A DNA stretch of 64,000 nucleotides from Capsicum annuum (lineage: Eukaryota > Streptophyta > Magnoliopsida > Solanales > Solanaceae), in contig NC_061114.1 in the NCBI RefSeq assembly GCF_002878395.1, positions 160,713,433 to 160,777,432 on the forward strand, read 5' to 3'. Shown piece after piece: positions 35,401-49,074 of the stretch. The translations under genes and the position numbers were made by a program. Under the pieces are notes generated by a model. It was not told the origin of the DNA and searched no databases. It saw only the letters and a list, made by a program, of their open reading frames with translations. Positions within the stretch are counted from its first letter, which is position 1. Every line of letters starts with the position of its first letter.

Positions 35401-37496
35401 GGTTCTTAGAAGCAATCCCTAAGTTCAAGAACTACGTAGCCAGCGTAGGTTATAAGATGTCACCCGCTAGTTTAGGAATGACACTCTTAGGGATCACCCA
35501 CCAATTTAGGACTGATCTTAGGGGTCACCCACTAGATCAGGACTGACTCTACAACTATTGTTAGTACCCGTGGTACGGTACTATCCAACTGGGGTCACAG
35601 GTTGGACCCCGATCAGCTTAGACCGGGATGTGTCAGTTAAATGATACCTCCCACAATTTTGGTTTTAGTGCTCAGTTCAGAATTCAGTTCAGTTTTACTT
35701 GAACATAGCATATAGTTTATCAGTTATTTAGTTATCAAATTTTAGTACTTCAGTTTACAAACTATTTCAGAACTTGTTTTATTCTTGGTCATGCATTACT
35801 CATGCACATGAACCTATGTATATCAGTCTAACCTTATTTATCATACTAGTACATTCAAAGTACTGATCGCATACTCGTTTCTTGCGCTATGATGTCTTAT
35901 ATCATAGATTCGAAAGCTCGAATTCCCAATCGTACTTATACTTTCCTGTGCATCAGTAGCAGACGTGGTGAGAACTCATCCTTTGATGATGAGTTATCTT
36001 ATATTCAGTTATGGTAGTAGTTCAGTTATTTAGTCAGTCGGAGTTAGTTAGGAGCTTGTCCCATCAACTTCACAATCCGACAGTTTAGAGGCTTTCGGAC
36101 TAGTACAAACAGTTGGTCAGTTTTCAGTTGTGATTATCAGTCATTTTATTAGTATGGCCAGTATGTTTCCAGATATTTTAAACCAAGATTCAGTATTGAT
36201 TTTAGTTGTTAAAACCTTATGGCATTTTAGTTGAAAATTTGCACATGTTGTTTATCAGTTTTATTTAGTGCTCACAGTACGTACCAACTCATGGGTTAGC
36301 TTGTGGTCTCTCAGGATCGTAAGCATCGTGTGGCGTCTAGTGTGTACTCTCATTGCATTAAAACAAGTTAAAACTAAATATTAATGGCATGTCAACTAAT
36401 ATAGACTGAAATCCACTAAGTCATGGATAAATTATTCTAGACGAGGTTGAAATCTATAAAACATACTTAATTTTTTACGTATTAAAATAACTAAGGTAAA
36501 GCCACAAAAACCATGCGTAATAACTTTAAATGGTAACTCTAATTATAAATAACATGACAGAATCAAATTTCAAGAATTTGGAATAATTAGGTGTTAACTC
36601 TAGATCATGAATTCATAAAAATCATAACTGAAATTCATAATTTTAAAAATAAATTTTGGACATAAGGGTGAAAGGAATCCCCTATTGAATACCTACATAC
36701 CTGATTGTGAAGCTTTTAGATTGAAAATTTTGGTAGAGACTTGATTTTTCTTGATCCCGAGGAAAAAATACTATGTTCTTGACTTAAGAGAATTTTGACA
36801 TAGTTTGGGAGCTTTGATCATTGTTGTGAGGGAGAAATCAGAATAATAATAGGATATAATCCCTCAAAAATACCATAAAGCAACTTGATATAAGGCTAAG
36901 ATGTTTGGAAAAATACCAAAATAATCTTTAATAAACATACAACTAAGTTGATGAAAAATTATAATAGAAACCGTGTGTTGGATCATATGACTTGTGTCCT
37001 TGACGCACAGTTCATGTGACAACTTATGTCCCTAAGACATGATTCATATGACAACTTAGAGATGATTCATATGACTTATACACATGTTCTATGACTGACA
37101 CATGGTTCATATGACTGGAACATGGTTCGAATGATAGTTTGTGTGCTCGGACAACCTGACAGCATTTTACCAAAAATGGCCATAATATTTTACTCCGATA
37201 TCAGATTTATAAACAGTTGGTGGCGTTGGAAATAATACTCAAAGACTTTCAATTATATGGGTCTTAAGCTCAGAAAAACTCAAAATCTAGGGGTTATGCT
37301 CATTTGAAATTGACTATAAAGAGATCCTACACAAGAATCAAATTTGTAAGGAAGCTTTCAACTTGGCCATGAGGTAGGAACTATTTATGGCCTTAATTTA
37401 TGTATAAATCACTTCTCATACTATCAAATTACTGTGTTTGATTCTAAATATACTTAAAGTAGGGTTCTAATCTTATCTTGGATTTTGAGGTGTTAT
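32421..37496 (-). repeat. 3' LTR of the LARD-like element
   Basis: About 2.5 kb once the 2.58-kb solo LTR at 33783-36362 is removed. The left edge is set by similarity to 58975 onward, and the right edge by the TATAACACCTC start (reverse complement) next to the polypurine tract. Short repeated phrases (TTCATATGACTTGTG..CATGTGACAA) occur at about 36985-37130. Confidence 0.7.
33783..36362 (+). mobile_element. Solo LTR of a Ty3/gypsy element
   Basis: Begins TGTAATACCCC at 33783. It is flanked by ACAAG at 33778-33782 and 36363-36367, a plausible 5-bp target duplication, with LARD LTR sequence continuing on both sides. There is no PBS, gag or pol inside. The body contains LTR-type short repeats: GGGTCACCCACTAG/TTAGGACTGA units at about 35370-35540, and many CAGTTCAGTTATTTAG phrases. 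Orientation is set by the TGTAATACC start. Confidence 0.65.
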
Positions 37497-38920
37497 AATA
37501 TCTCTCCCTTGACATTATTCATCCCTAAATGAACACTAGCTAAGTTGAAAGAATAGGCAAGGAGCTCAATCCCAACACTGATTTATAAGATATGAATACT
37601 GACATGATAACTAAATCTCTAAATATATCATGGATAGTACTGAAAATGAGGAAACTTACTATTACTATTTGGCTAATTTCTAAACTAAGTTGGCGGCTAT
37701 TTGGACTGGCTGATACTAAACATTAGAACTCACTGAAGCATTCATGGCACAAATATTTATAAAGAATTGCAAAGTGATAGATAATGACATGAAATTTTTT
37801 AGAGTCACTGAGAAAGACGTATATTTGTTATCTCAAACGCTCTTTATCAAAAGCTCTAATAGCATTAGTGGAAAAGACTCGAAGGCATGATCTGAGTGAG
37901 ATATCTTTATCAAGATTCTAATATGGTCTGAGCATTCTAGTCTATTGATTTGAGCTCATAGAATATGAAGTAATTAGAGTTTAACATGAGACATCTTTGG
38001 TCTGAAACTACCTATCATGAAACAAAAGTACCTTAGGCAAAAAGTAAGAATACGAATACTACGCTTTTAGTAAAATGACTGACAACTTCTAACATAGCAA
38101 TATTTCTTAGCCATGCTTTCTTTTATAGATATACCTTACATGGATGCTAAAGATGCCTAGTCTAGCTGAATATATTTCCTCTATTCAATCTTAACTCGGA
38201 GATACAAGGGTTTACCACCAAAAGGACTTCACGGATCTTAACTGCAAAAATATATATTCTATATTACTAGGGACTATCACCCAAAAATATACTTCTCCTT
38301 GCTGCCTTAAATAACTAACCTTAAGTTTTAACCAAAGAGACACTAACCACCATAAGTCATTATCTGCATGTAAATCAGTAAATCATTCAAGCCTATGACT
38401 CAATTGTCACCAATATTACCAAAAAAACACGAGAAGGTTCACTAAAGAACTAGGTTATGAGTATTTAGAATAAGAGAAATCCTGAGAAGTAAAGTAAAAT
38501 ATGAATGAACTTGTTCAAGAGATCCGATCTAAGAGCATGTGTGATATAATATGATCTCACAAGTTATTAAAGAGGTATCATGAGTAACAAAAACTAATCA
38601 CACTAAAAAATATAAGTGTGTGGGTATGAGTTATATACAAAGACTGAATTCTAGAGTCATAGAGTATGATTCATACTACCGAGTGAGGTATTACTCTGTA
38701 TTCTAAGAATAAGAATAGACATAATTCTATACGAGTTATATGAATATGAGTTGTGATCTTAACGCTAACATCATTGCATGAGTAGAGTGTCATAATGACT
38801 AAAGTACAAAAAATATACTAAAATGGGAATGGGTTGGGTATCTGCCTCCCTTAGCTCTATTCTAGAACCCACTAACATCACTACTAGAATTACAAAACCT
38901 AACTTGGTTCTTTGTTCTAT
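37497..38920 (-). other. LARD internal domain, 3' part
   Basis: About 1.4 kb of AT-rich sequence with no recognisable protein on either strand. It continues, across the inserted chromovirus, at 57749. Confidence 0.6.
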
Positions 38921-39645
38921 CATATTGTAACACCCCAAAATTTTGGCCTTTGAAAATCCCTGAGTTTTGAGCTCATTTCTCGGACTACGACTCACCTTAC
39001 AAGTTATAAGGTCTCCTTACGGATCGCAGGGCTCGAGTCGTAGGGTGACTAGTCAAGGGTGCGCTGGGTTCTATTGTGGTTACGACTAGGATGCCATGAG
39101 TCATAGTAAGGGTGACCGGTATAAGTACCAAAGTTTCTGTCCTGATCACAATTGGCACCCAACGAGTCATGATGACTCAATACGAGTCGTATTATGCCAA
39201 TCATAGTCAGACCAGTGTGTATGTCCCATATTACTTCCCAGACCACGAGTCATGGTGATGACTCATAGGGTGTCCACCATGACTCATAGGGTGTCCTTAC
39301 GCGTCGTAAGGTGACCCATGATGACTGGCACCTTTTTCTACACTTTTAAGTAAGGGCATTCTAGTAATTTTCCTCTTTCCCCACTTAAGACCCACGATCA
39401 TAAAATACCTTGGGGACTTTATTTTCATCCTTTATCAAACCAAATACATATCTTTACTCTCTCAAATCCTCAAGTCAAGAACAACTAGGGTTCTCTCAAG
39501 GTTAGTCATCTAGGGCTCCAAGGGCTAATTTTTCTCCATAATTATGATACTTTTAGGCATGTATCTCTTCCCTAAAATTTATTTTGGTAAAAGCACGTAC
39601 TTAAATCTTTATTCATGTGACTTAAAGTGTTGATTATGAATGTGG

Positions 39646-40000
39646 CACTACAATAAAAATAGCATTTAGTGGCGAAATTTAACGACGGATCAATTTCCGT
39701 CACAGTCTAGCGACGGATTAACGATGGAAACATCAATTTTGTCACAAGCATAGCAAGTCTATTTTTAATTTATGCTATAACAACGGATTAATGATGAATT
39801 TTTTTCTTCGTCTCTGTATTTGGGCACGAAACTTTGGTGCCTTAATTTTGTGACGGATTTATCAACCAATTTTGTGTAATCAGTTTAATTAATTTGTAGC
39901 AACGGATTAGCAACAGATTTAAGCGTCAATATTATTTATCACATTTTTTATAAATTTATTTATTATTAGCGATGGATTTTCCATTGCAACTTTTTATAAA
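39646..40000 (+). repeat. CACTA left terminal and subterminal repeats
   Basis: The terminal inverted repeat is followed by AACGACGGATCAATT, TAGCGACGGATTAACGATGG, AGCAACGGATTAGCAACAG and AGCGATGGATTTTCC, in both orientations. These are the presumed transposase-binding sites. 40000-41640 holds AT-rich non-coding DNA up to the transposase. Confidence 0.8.
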
Positions 40001-41647
40001 TTAAAAAATACTTATAACATGTACATATTTTTGAAAAAATAGATTAGTGCTCATTTTCTTCACTGATTTTCTCTCACTAAGTCGCCTCTCACTCTCTAGA
40101 TTTCTTTCTCTATAATTTTTTTGGCCAGCTGAAATTAGATAAGGATTTAATTTGTATTTTCTTTCTATCTATACTTTCTAATCTATAATTTGTTTTTAAT
40201 TTGGTTCCAGTTTGGGTCTACTTGGTTCCAAACGGGTAATCATCAAACACTTCACTTTTTGTCTTATTTTTTAAAATGCCGGCCTGCATTTGATCTTTGA
40301 TGTGTTAATTTGACTGGTGAATGTGTTATTCGTTAGCTAAATACGAATTTTTTTGGTAACTTGATTTTTTTATGTAATTTTAGTAGATCTGTGATTTTTG
40401 TGGATGTAATTCATTTCTACATAGTTTACCCCTTTTGCATTTGCGATCTATTTATTTTTTTTGGATATGTGGACCGAATTTAAGGTGCTTGCAAGCATTT
40501 GGTACTAAATTTGTATATTTTTTTTATAGAAGTTTTGATTTTTTTATTTTCCAATTAATATCACAGAAATTGAAGTGTTGGGAAAGTGATGGATAGGTGA
40601 AAAAGCACGGGAAAGGTGTGTTTCGGAGTTGACTGAAATTTCAAAGTTCAATAATTTTGCCTATTAGGTAAAATATTCTTGATAATTAGTATGGTTATTC
40701 TAGTAGGGGATTTAGCTATGTTAAAGTAGTATTACTGATTCTTCTTTAAGTTTGGTTTTATGGATGATCTCGTGATTTTTTTTGCAATGATGTCTATTAT
40801 ATCGTAGATCATTTTTACTTTGAAGTTTTGTTTAATTTCTTTGTTGTCAATTTTATCTCTGTATTGTATTTGTATGACTTGAGCATGTTATTTGATATCT
40901 TGTACCTGGAAAGGATCAATTGTCCAGTGAATTAAAATAGGCCTTTCAAGTATATCAACTATGAACTTTGTTCTTGAATTAAAGTTTGATTAAGTGACAA
41001 TTCTTGCTTTTGGCATTTTTGTTAGTTTACTATTGGAATGTACAATGGAATAAGTGAATGTTATTGTACAACTTATGTAGCATCTGATATTCATTTGTAT
41101 TATAAAAAAGTAAAGAATTTTCACGTGTTTAGCCTATGAAAAAGAACTATGCACGTACTATATGATCGCAAGAAATATGACATCGTCATGGATCATTAGA
41201 AAAGACCATGTAGCGGAGCATCTTTGTGTATACAACTTCTAAAATTTTATATGATTCAGTGAATACTTTCGTTGTTGCTTTTTTTTGGTTTTTGTAAAGC
41301 TCTGGATTTGAAATTTGTTGTTGCATTTTGTATGAACAAAGTTCAGTTCCTAGAAATCTCAATTGTTATTTTCTAGCTGACTATTTCTTTTTGATAATTT
41401 GTTTAACCACTTGCTTTTTTTCATAATTTTTTGATAAGATGATTGTCTAGAGAGTGTGTGTTTAATTGTACTTTGCTTTAGTAGCTAATTACCTTGCTAT
41501 TAATTTATTGCCTCAAATTAGAATTGTAACTCATTTCCTTCTTACATTGATGTTGATTGATGACTTTTGCTATGTCCTAAACTATTGATTGAAGAGCACG
41601 GTGCTAGCACTGATTATCCTATTTTTTATTTCAACACTAATAGAAAC

Positions 41648-44600
41648 ATGAATAATCTAGAGCGTGGTTAGATGTATGAGAGGTTAGATGGCTGGGGAGT
41701 TTTATACTCTAGTTTTGTAACAGATGTAAATGAATTTATTCAATTCACATGTTCTTAAAAAAATCGAATGAGTGGTGACAAAGTTAGATGTCCATGTGCA
41801 AAATGTCAGAATTATAAATTTGTGGATGTCGAAACTGTTAAATGTCACCTTTATCAATTTGGATTTATTGATAACTATTTTATTTGGAAGTATCATGGGG
41901 AAGGAGATATTATAAGTGGGACTTCTTATGGTAATGACTTGCATAGTGGTGGTCAACCTGTATTTGGAGAGAATCCATACCGACAAATGATTTTGGATGT
42001 AGCTAGTCCCAACTTTTCTCAAGGTTTAAGTTGGCAATCTTATAGCAATATTGAACCAGGGCCATCATCATTTTGAACATTCAATGAAGGAAGATCCTAA
42101 TCCCATGTCTAAATTTTTTTTATTTGCTAGATGCTGCTGATGTAGAATTATATCACGGTTCATCCCTTTCTCAACCTGCAGTTGTCTCTCAAATATTAAA
42201 TATTAAAATAGAGAATAATATATCGCAGAGAGGCTATAACCAGATAATGTAATTGCTTAAAGAGGCTTTACCTGAAGATAACATAGTGCTTGATAGCTAT
42301 TATCAAACAAAGAAGCTAGTTCGTAGCTTGGGTTTTCCAGTTAAAAAGATTGATTGCTGTGAATCAGTATGTATATTGTATTGGGGTGATGATGATGAAC
42401 ACCTTACATCTTGTAAATTTTGTAAAAGCCAAGGTATAAGCGTTCTGTTAGCTCTCGTAAGAGAAAATTGGTCCCTTACAAGAAAATGTATTATTTTTCT
42501 TTGATTCCAAGATTGCAAAGATTATATGCATCCCATGCTACAGCTGCCGACATGAGATGGCATCATGAGCATAAAAAATATGATGGTGTGATGTGTCATC
42601 CATCAGAGTCTGAGGCTTGGAAGCACTTCAATGAAACTCATCCCTTTTTTACCGATGAACTAAGAAATGTCAGGTTGGGGTTATGTACGGATAGTTTTCA
42701 ACCATTCAGTCAGTCTGGTAGGAAATATTCTTTGTGGCCAGTGATTCTCACTCTATACAATTTACCTCCAAAAATATACATTAAAGAGGCTTATATATTC
42801 TTAACAATGATTATCCCAAGTTCAAGCAATCCCAAACATAAAATTAATGTTTATTTGCAACCTCTAATAAACGAATTGACCTTGTTATGGGAGACAAATA
42901 TGGAAGTATTTGACATCTCAAAAAGTTAAAACTTTCAATTAAGGGTAGCTTTGATGTGGACAATTGGTGACTTTCCAGCATATTCTATGTTATCGGGATG
43001 AAGTACTGCGGGCAAATTAGCATGTCCTTATTTTATGGAGGAAACACAATCCTTTAGATTATATCATGGAAGAAAACAATCCTGGTATGATTGCTACAGA
43101 ATGTTCCTTGACCAATATCACCCATTTAGGAGAGATCGAAAGAATTTTCTTAAAGGCCAGACTGTCAAAGACCCCTACCAACATATAAAATAGGAGAGGA
43201 AATTTTGGATCAAATTTGTAATTTAGCGATAAGAAATGTAACAGAGTTAGATGCAAAACAAGTTAATAAAACAATATGTAAGACATATGGGTGGAAAAAG
43301 CAAAGCATCTTTTGGGATTTGCCATACTGGAGTTCTAACATGATTCAACATAATCTTGATGTGATGCATATTAAGAAAAACTTCTTTGATTATGTCTTTA
43401 ACATTGTTCTTAGTTTTGATGACAAGACCAAAGATAATCCACAGTCATGCATAGATATGGCAAAGTATTGTGATCGAACTCAATTGAGAAAGGATAGTAA
43501 TGGAAAATATCCAAAAGCTATTTATACATTAGACAAAGAATCAAGAGCTATCTTGTATAATTGGGTGAAAGGCTTAAAGTTTCAAGATAGGTATGTTTCA
43601 AATTTGGGTAGGTTGCCAGACACAAATGCGAAAAGGTTATTTGGTATGAAGAGTTCCGATGGCCATGTGTTCATTTAATGACTAATGCCTATTGCTTTTC
43701 GTGAACTACTTTCTAGTAATATGTGGTAGGCACTTACAGAATTGAGATTATTTTTAAGGATCTTACTTCGACCACTCTACGAGTGGATGATATAGTTCGA
43801 TTAGAGAGAGATATTCCACAAATTTTGTGTAAGTTAGAATGTATATTTCCTCTTGGATTCTTTGACCCAATGGAACATCTTCCTGTGCACCTTCCATATG
43901 AAGCAACGATTATTGGACCTGTGCAATATCGATGGATGTATCTTTTTGAAAGGTAATTATGAAACTCTATGTCAAACTTGTGACGAATAATCAGTACATA
44001 ACTTTCAAACCTAATGTTTTATCTTTTTCTGTATATAGGTATTTGGGAACTCTTAAAAGGATGATTGGGAATAAAGGTAGTGTTGAAGGTTCCATTTGTG
44101 AAACTGCTTGATGATGGAGTCAAAACAATTATTTTCTTATTATCTTAAACCTTATGTCATAGCCCAAAATTATAATGTAGACCGTAATAACGATGGTGGT
44201 GTTGTCGAAGATCTTAAAGGAAATCTTTTAATATTTTCCCATCTATGTCGACTTTGGGGAGAAGCAAACAAAAGAGATTTAACCTTAGATGAAATCAAGG
44301 CGGACCAAACTTATATTTTTCTAAATTGTGAGGAGGTTGAGCCATTTGTGAGGTAACCCAATTCTCTTAATAATAATAAAAGTTATTCTTATATCGTGAC
44401 TTCTATTATTTAAATTATTTTATTGCAATGAAGTATGTAACTGCAACATTTGGAAGAAGAATTTCCGAATCTCTCACAAAGTGAAATAGATGAGAGTCTT
44501 GATGAAAATTTTGCTATATGGTTCAAGGAATATGTAATATTTAAATAAATATTAACTTTCATATAATGATGTACTTAAATTGGCTTCTCAAATTTAACTA

Positions 44601-45367
44601 AATCTTTGATTTTTTTAAATAGGCTTGGTGCAATTTTGATTGAAAATGAATACTTGCGTAGTTTTGCTCGTGGACCATTAATAGGAGCTACATGCCATTT
44701 TGTTTATTTTGTTAACGGATATAAATTTCACACAGAAGGTCATGGTAGCATGAGATTAATAATAAATAATGGAGTTTGTATCTCGAATCCAAATTTTAGT
44801 GATTATTATGGGTGGATAAAAGAGATTATACAAGTGAAATATCGTGAAGCACCTTTAAAGTAAGCTGTGTTATTCAAATGCGAATGGTTTGACCCAATAA
44901 TGGATGTCAATGTTAAGAAGCATAATCAGTATAAATTGGTTGATATTAACCATTGTTGTTGGTATAAAAAGTATGAGTCTTTTATTCTCGAAATGCAAGC
45001 AACTCAAATATGTTATGTACCTTATCCAAGCCAGAAGAAGGACAAGGATGATTGGCTAGCTGTATTAAAGGTCAAACCTCGAAATGTTATTGAATTACCT
45101 ATTAAGGAAGTGGTGGCAACTTCAGAACTGAATGTTTCTTTTCAAGTTGAAGTCCATGAGATAGATATGTCTGTTTCTTTTGATGAAAATATTCTATTGC
45201 ATGATCCAAATGGGGGCGTCCTTGAAATAAATGAACCTCTTAATGTTGGTTTATTTGAAGAACATTATGAAATCCAAGATGGATCCACAGAAAAAAAATA
45301 TAAAACTGATGAAACTGAGGATGATGATGAAGAGGAAGAATTTGAAGAAGACATAGATAATGACTAG
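41648..45367 (+). pseudogene. CACTA TNP2-type transposase (broken)
   Basis: Family domains appear in order. A transposase-associated domain lies at 41648-42000 (MNNLERG, then MSGDKVRCPCAKCQN). The TNP2 core runs from 42253 to about 43670 (TKKLVRSLGFPVKKID, YASHATAADMRWHHEH, CHPSESEAWKHFNETHPFF, SLWPVILTLYNLPP, NLDVMHIKKNFFD). A DUF4218-like region spans 43680-44356 (CKLECIFPLGFFDPMEHL) and includes a plausible intron at about 43955-44039 ending TATATAG. A DUF4216-like region spans 44606-45130 (VLFKCEWFDP-type at 44870, HCCWYKKYESFILEMQATQI). An acidic tail ends at 45367. Premature stops include TAG at 41669-41671 and one near 41757. Frameshifts occur near 42930, 43195 and 44110. The protein would cut and join element ends. 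It is not functional here. Confidence 0.85.
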
Positions 45368-45630
45368 AGCTTGTTAAAAAATCTGCTATTTTATCTTTGT
45401 TGTATTTTGTTTTTAGTAAGAAGACATTGAGAGTGACTAGTGCTTGATAAAAATTTGCTATTTTATCTTTATTGTATTTTGTTTTATTTTTGGTATTGGT
45501 TTCTCCAAATTATTATCATTTTCTTACTTTTTAGTTTTTTTATATTAGTCTGTTAGTTTTTCATATCACATCATTTTTAATCTAGTTTTTAATAGTAATG
45601 ATCTAATGACTCCGTTATTTTTTTGTAGAT

Positions 45631-48600
45631 ATGACTCGAGGTGGATATCGTGTAGGTAAGTCCTCAGGTAAGAGCAAGACTACTAATTGTGCAAAAAATT
45701 CCTTCTATTCCAACTTTAATGATTGAACAGAATGATACCACTTCCATTCTTATCAGTCTGCCAATTGATCAAACACTACTGCCTAATAGTACGTCATCGG
45801 TTCAAACATTGGAAAAAAGAAATACCCCAGTCATTCCTGAGACATCTCCTATTTTACCTAACCAAAGTATCCCAACAAGCTAGAATATGAATTCTCAAAG
45901 CACCACAGCAGCTGAGGGAACATCTAGTCAGAGAAATATATCTGGTTCAGCTGATTCTAGTTTTAGCAATGACTGGACCCTTATTTTTCTGACTTCTTCA
46001 GGGTTAGTACTTACTATTTATTTTTCATCAAAGTTTTTGCTGTCTATTGGTGATTATTAATTGATAATCAATGCCCAAATAGCTTTTGTGATTACTGTTT
46101 TTATAAACAAATGTTGTAGTATTATTGGTGTTGGATTTAATATTGTACAGGTTGGAACCTTCTTCAAAATGCTCCAGTTCCATTACATTATCTTTCAAAA
46201 GTGAAGCTGATCCCAATGGGATCAACTAGAAAGGTATCTCAAAAGATGTCAAAAATGGTTATTTTGGAGAGTTCAAAGTATGTTTTTTAAAATAATAATT
46301 AATAGCAATTGTTTGAGTTTGCCGCTAACACCTAATTATTTTACTTTAAACTGTATTTCAAAAGAATTTTTATTGGGATGCTTCCGTTAGTGAAGAAGTG
46401 GTTCAGCAACAATGGTTGAAGAAGGCTGCATTATGCTACAAGAATTTTATTTCTAATATCAACAAACATAGAGCTATAGTTCAACTAGGCTTTGTAAATG
46501 ACCATGTGTGGGAAAAATGGATGGAACTTTGGGAAAGTGATGACTGTATTAAGAAGTCTGAGATATATTCAAAGAACCATTATGGTGGGCGTGAAGTAGC
46601 TGCTGGGACACACACAGGTGGCTCTATCACAGTTGGAAAGCACCGAAAGAAGCTTGTAAGTATTAGTTATTATTGATTATATGTGAATCTGAGAAAATAA
46701 TCGTGTTGATGTCCACTGATTTCATTTGAATGATATGGCTGGTACTTTTTGCTAGACTTGTCATGGCTGCTACTATGGTTGTGTCTAAGTTGTTGTCCAC
46801 TGATTTTATTTGAATGATATGGCTGGTATTTTTTGAGAATGATATGGCTGGTACTTTATGTGAATTCTTGCCTTTATGGGTTGCACTTCTTGTATGACAT
46901 TAAAAAAATGTAGGACACGTTAGTGTAGCTTCTTAATGTGATGAGGATAACATTAATATCTGAGCAACTAATCTTGTTACTATCCACTGATTTCATTTGA
47001 ATGTATGTAAATGGATCTTGATTGGTTTTTGTTGAAATGGTTAATTTGGGGTTGCTGTAATTTGGGATTTACTTTATGAGTTTTGTGACTTTTTGCATTT
47101 CTTACACATTTCAAAGTTCACAACTTTGAGGGGGGAGGGGGGGGGAGGAGCAATCTTGATATTTATTGCTATGTTCTTGAATTTGTGTTTGATGGTTAGT
47201 ATATGATTATGTAGATAAAGAGTGTTTGGTTATAATAAAAGAGGTTCATTTTTTAGGGGAAAATTGGTGTTGTGTTATTACAAGTTATTTTCCGACGATT
47301 CTCAGTACTTGACAAGGTTTGAATGAAGTTACTTTTTTTGTTTTTCTATTTTTAGGATATTTATCATATTATGTTGTTTATTGTGTTTCGATTATTGCGC
47401 ACTATTTGGTTGTTGTTTGGGATGCTGCTATGTCCTTTTGGCTACTGCTAGCTATGTTTGGGCTGCTAGCTATCTTTGAATATGCTACTACTGTTGCTTT
47501 CTTGTTTGAATATGGGTTCCATTTTAGATGATTTCTTAGAGTTTGAGAGTTGGTTAGCACGTATGCTACTACTGTTGCTGTTTATGTGTTCCATGAGTTT
47601 GAGAGTTGGTTAGTATGTATGCTACTGCTGCTGCTGTTTATGTGTTCCATGAGTTTGAGAGTTGGTTAGTATGTATGCTACTGCTGCGGCAGTTTATGTG
47701 TTTCGACTTTGAGAGTTGGTTAGTATGTATGCTACTGCTGCTGCTGTTTATGTGTTCCATAATATGTGTTCCATTTTATGGCCTTTTTTATGTTTAGTAT
47801 GCTACTACTGCCTTTGCTAGCTATGTAAATATTTGTCATTGTCTTTGAATTGATGTCATTGTCTCATAATCATAAGAGGTTTAAATATAATTTCTTTTTG
47901 AGTTTTGGGGTGTAATGATGTTTCAAGATAGATATTAAGTGAGTTATGGATTCCCAAGATAGAATGGAAACAAATGATGTTTCCAGGTGCATAGGAAACA
48001 GAAGAAACAACTATACAGATTGAGTTTCCTGCAAGCAGCTGGGCTAGTTTTTTTTTTTTTTTGCTGCTATATATATGTCCTGCAAGTTTCTCTTTTAGTT
48101 TTCTATTTGTTTTGCTGCTATGTCAAGAAGTTTGGTGATAGTTTCTTGCTTAGAATAGGGAAAATAAATTTGGCGGTTGTTTCATGAATGGGGTAAAGAA
48201 ACTTGGTATATATATTCTTTTGGTTTGATGCTACGTTGGTCTAATTCTAAACCTAAAATTATGTATAGGCTCTTAAAATAGGTCGAGATCCAACTCCAAG
48301 TGAGTTACATTTGCATGTCCATACACATAATCATGATGGAAAATCTTTTGTTGGTGAGCGTATCTAACTTCTACATGTAAGTCCATAATTTATAACTAAT
48401 GATATGATACTCTTCTCTTATTTTTCTTTTGTTCTGACATAAACTTGATTCTATATTAATAACTCTACTTTTTACAAGAAAAGTATGAAGAAATTGTATG
48501 AAAAAAATTATGATGTGAATCTGAAATTGATCAATTGAAAACATATTATGAAGCTACGAGAGGAGCAAAAAAGAAAAGATTATTTGGTCTTAGGTCTGAA

Positions 48601-48840
48601 GCTGGCAGTTACCATGGGAAAAAACTTTGTGCCTGCGATACCTCCTCATCATCAATACCACCTTCGATTTTCTTACCGACAACAAATTTAGAGGAGTTTG
48701 TTAAGCAATTAATTTCGGCACTTACTGCTCATTTTATTTTGGTAGTTATTGAGCATGTTGGCGGTATTAGGGTACAAGAAGGGGTCGTTCTTGATCCTCC
48801 TCCTACTAATGATGATGATGATGGCAACGTTGATTCCTAG
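45631..48840 (+). pseudogene. CACTA second gene, PTTA/TnpA-like (broken)
   Basis: Starts MTRGGYRVGK at 45631. Later pieces in order are a fragment near 46150 (LHYLSKVKLIPMG) and the plant transposase (PTTA/En-Spm) domain at about 46378-46665 (WLKKAALCYKNFISN, HVWEKWMELWESDD, HTGGSITVGKHRKK). Next come a GRDPTPSELHLHVHTHNHDG fragment at about 48280-48350, and a C-terminal piece at 48535-48840 ending TAG. The long gap 46680-48270 would be an intron or an insertion and contains tandem repeats. Members of this family bind subterminal repeats. Splice sites were not resolved and stops interrupt the N-terminal part. Confidence 0.7.
47558..47770 (+). repeat. 56-bp tandem repeats inside the CACTA element
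   Basis: About four copies of GTATGCTACTGCTGCTGCTG + TTTATGTGTTCCATGAGTTT + GAGAGTTGGTTAGTAT. The last copy is shortened. Nearby 46705-46860 repeats TTCATTTGAATGATATGGCT. A G-rich run lies at about 47130-47150. Confidence 0.8.
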
Positions 48841-49074
48841 ATTCATAGTATTTGTAGTCCTTGATCGTAGCATTAAATTTGATAGACTATTTTGTGTGGA
48901 AGTACAAAACATTTATGTACGTAATAACAAATACTAATTTTGATAGATGTTGGTTTGACATTAGTTTATGTTTGACAAAATATTTAAAATTGTGGGTTTT
49001 TGGACACAATTATTGTGCATTTTTCTATCTATATGAATGTTGGTTATTTTAATTATTCTATAATTTACGTGTTT

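Noticed and set aside
44867..45367. Separate acidic protein gene of 166 codons
   Set aside because: It is the DUF4216-like C-terminal part of the CACTA TNP2 transposase.
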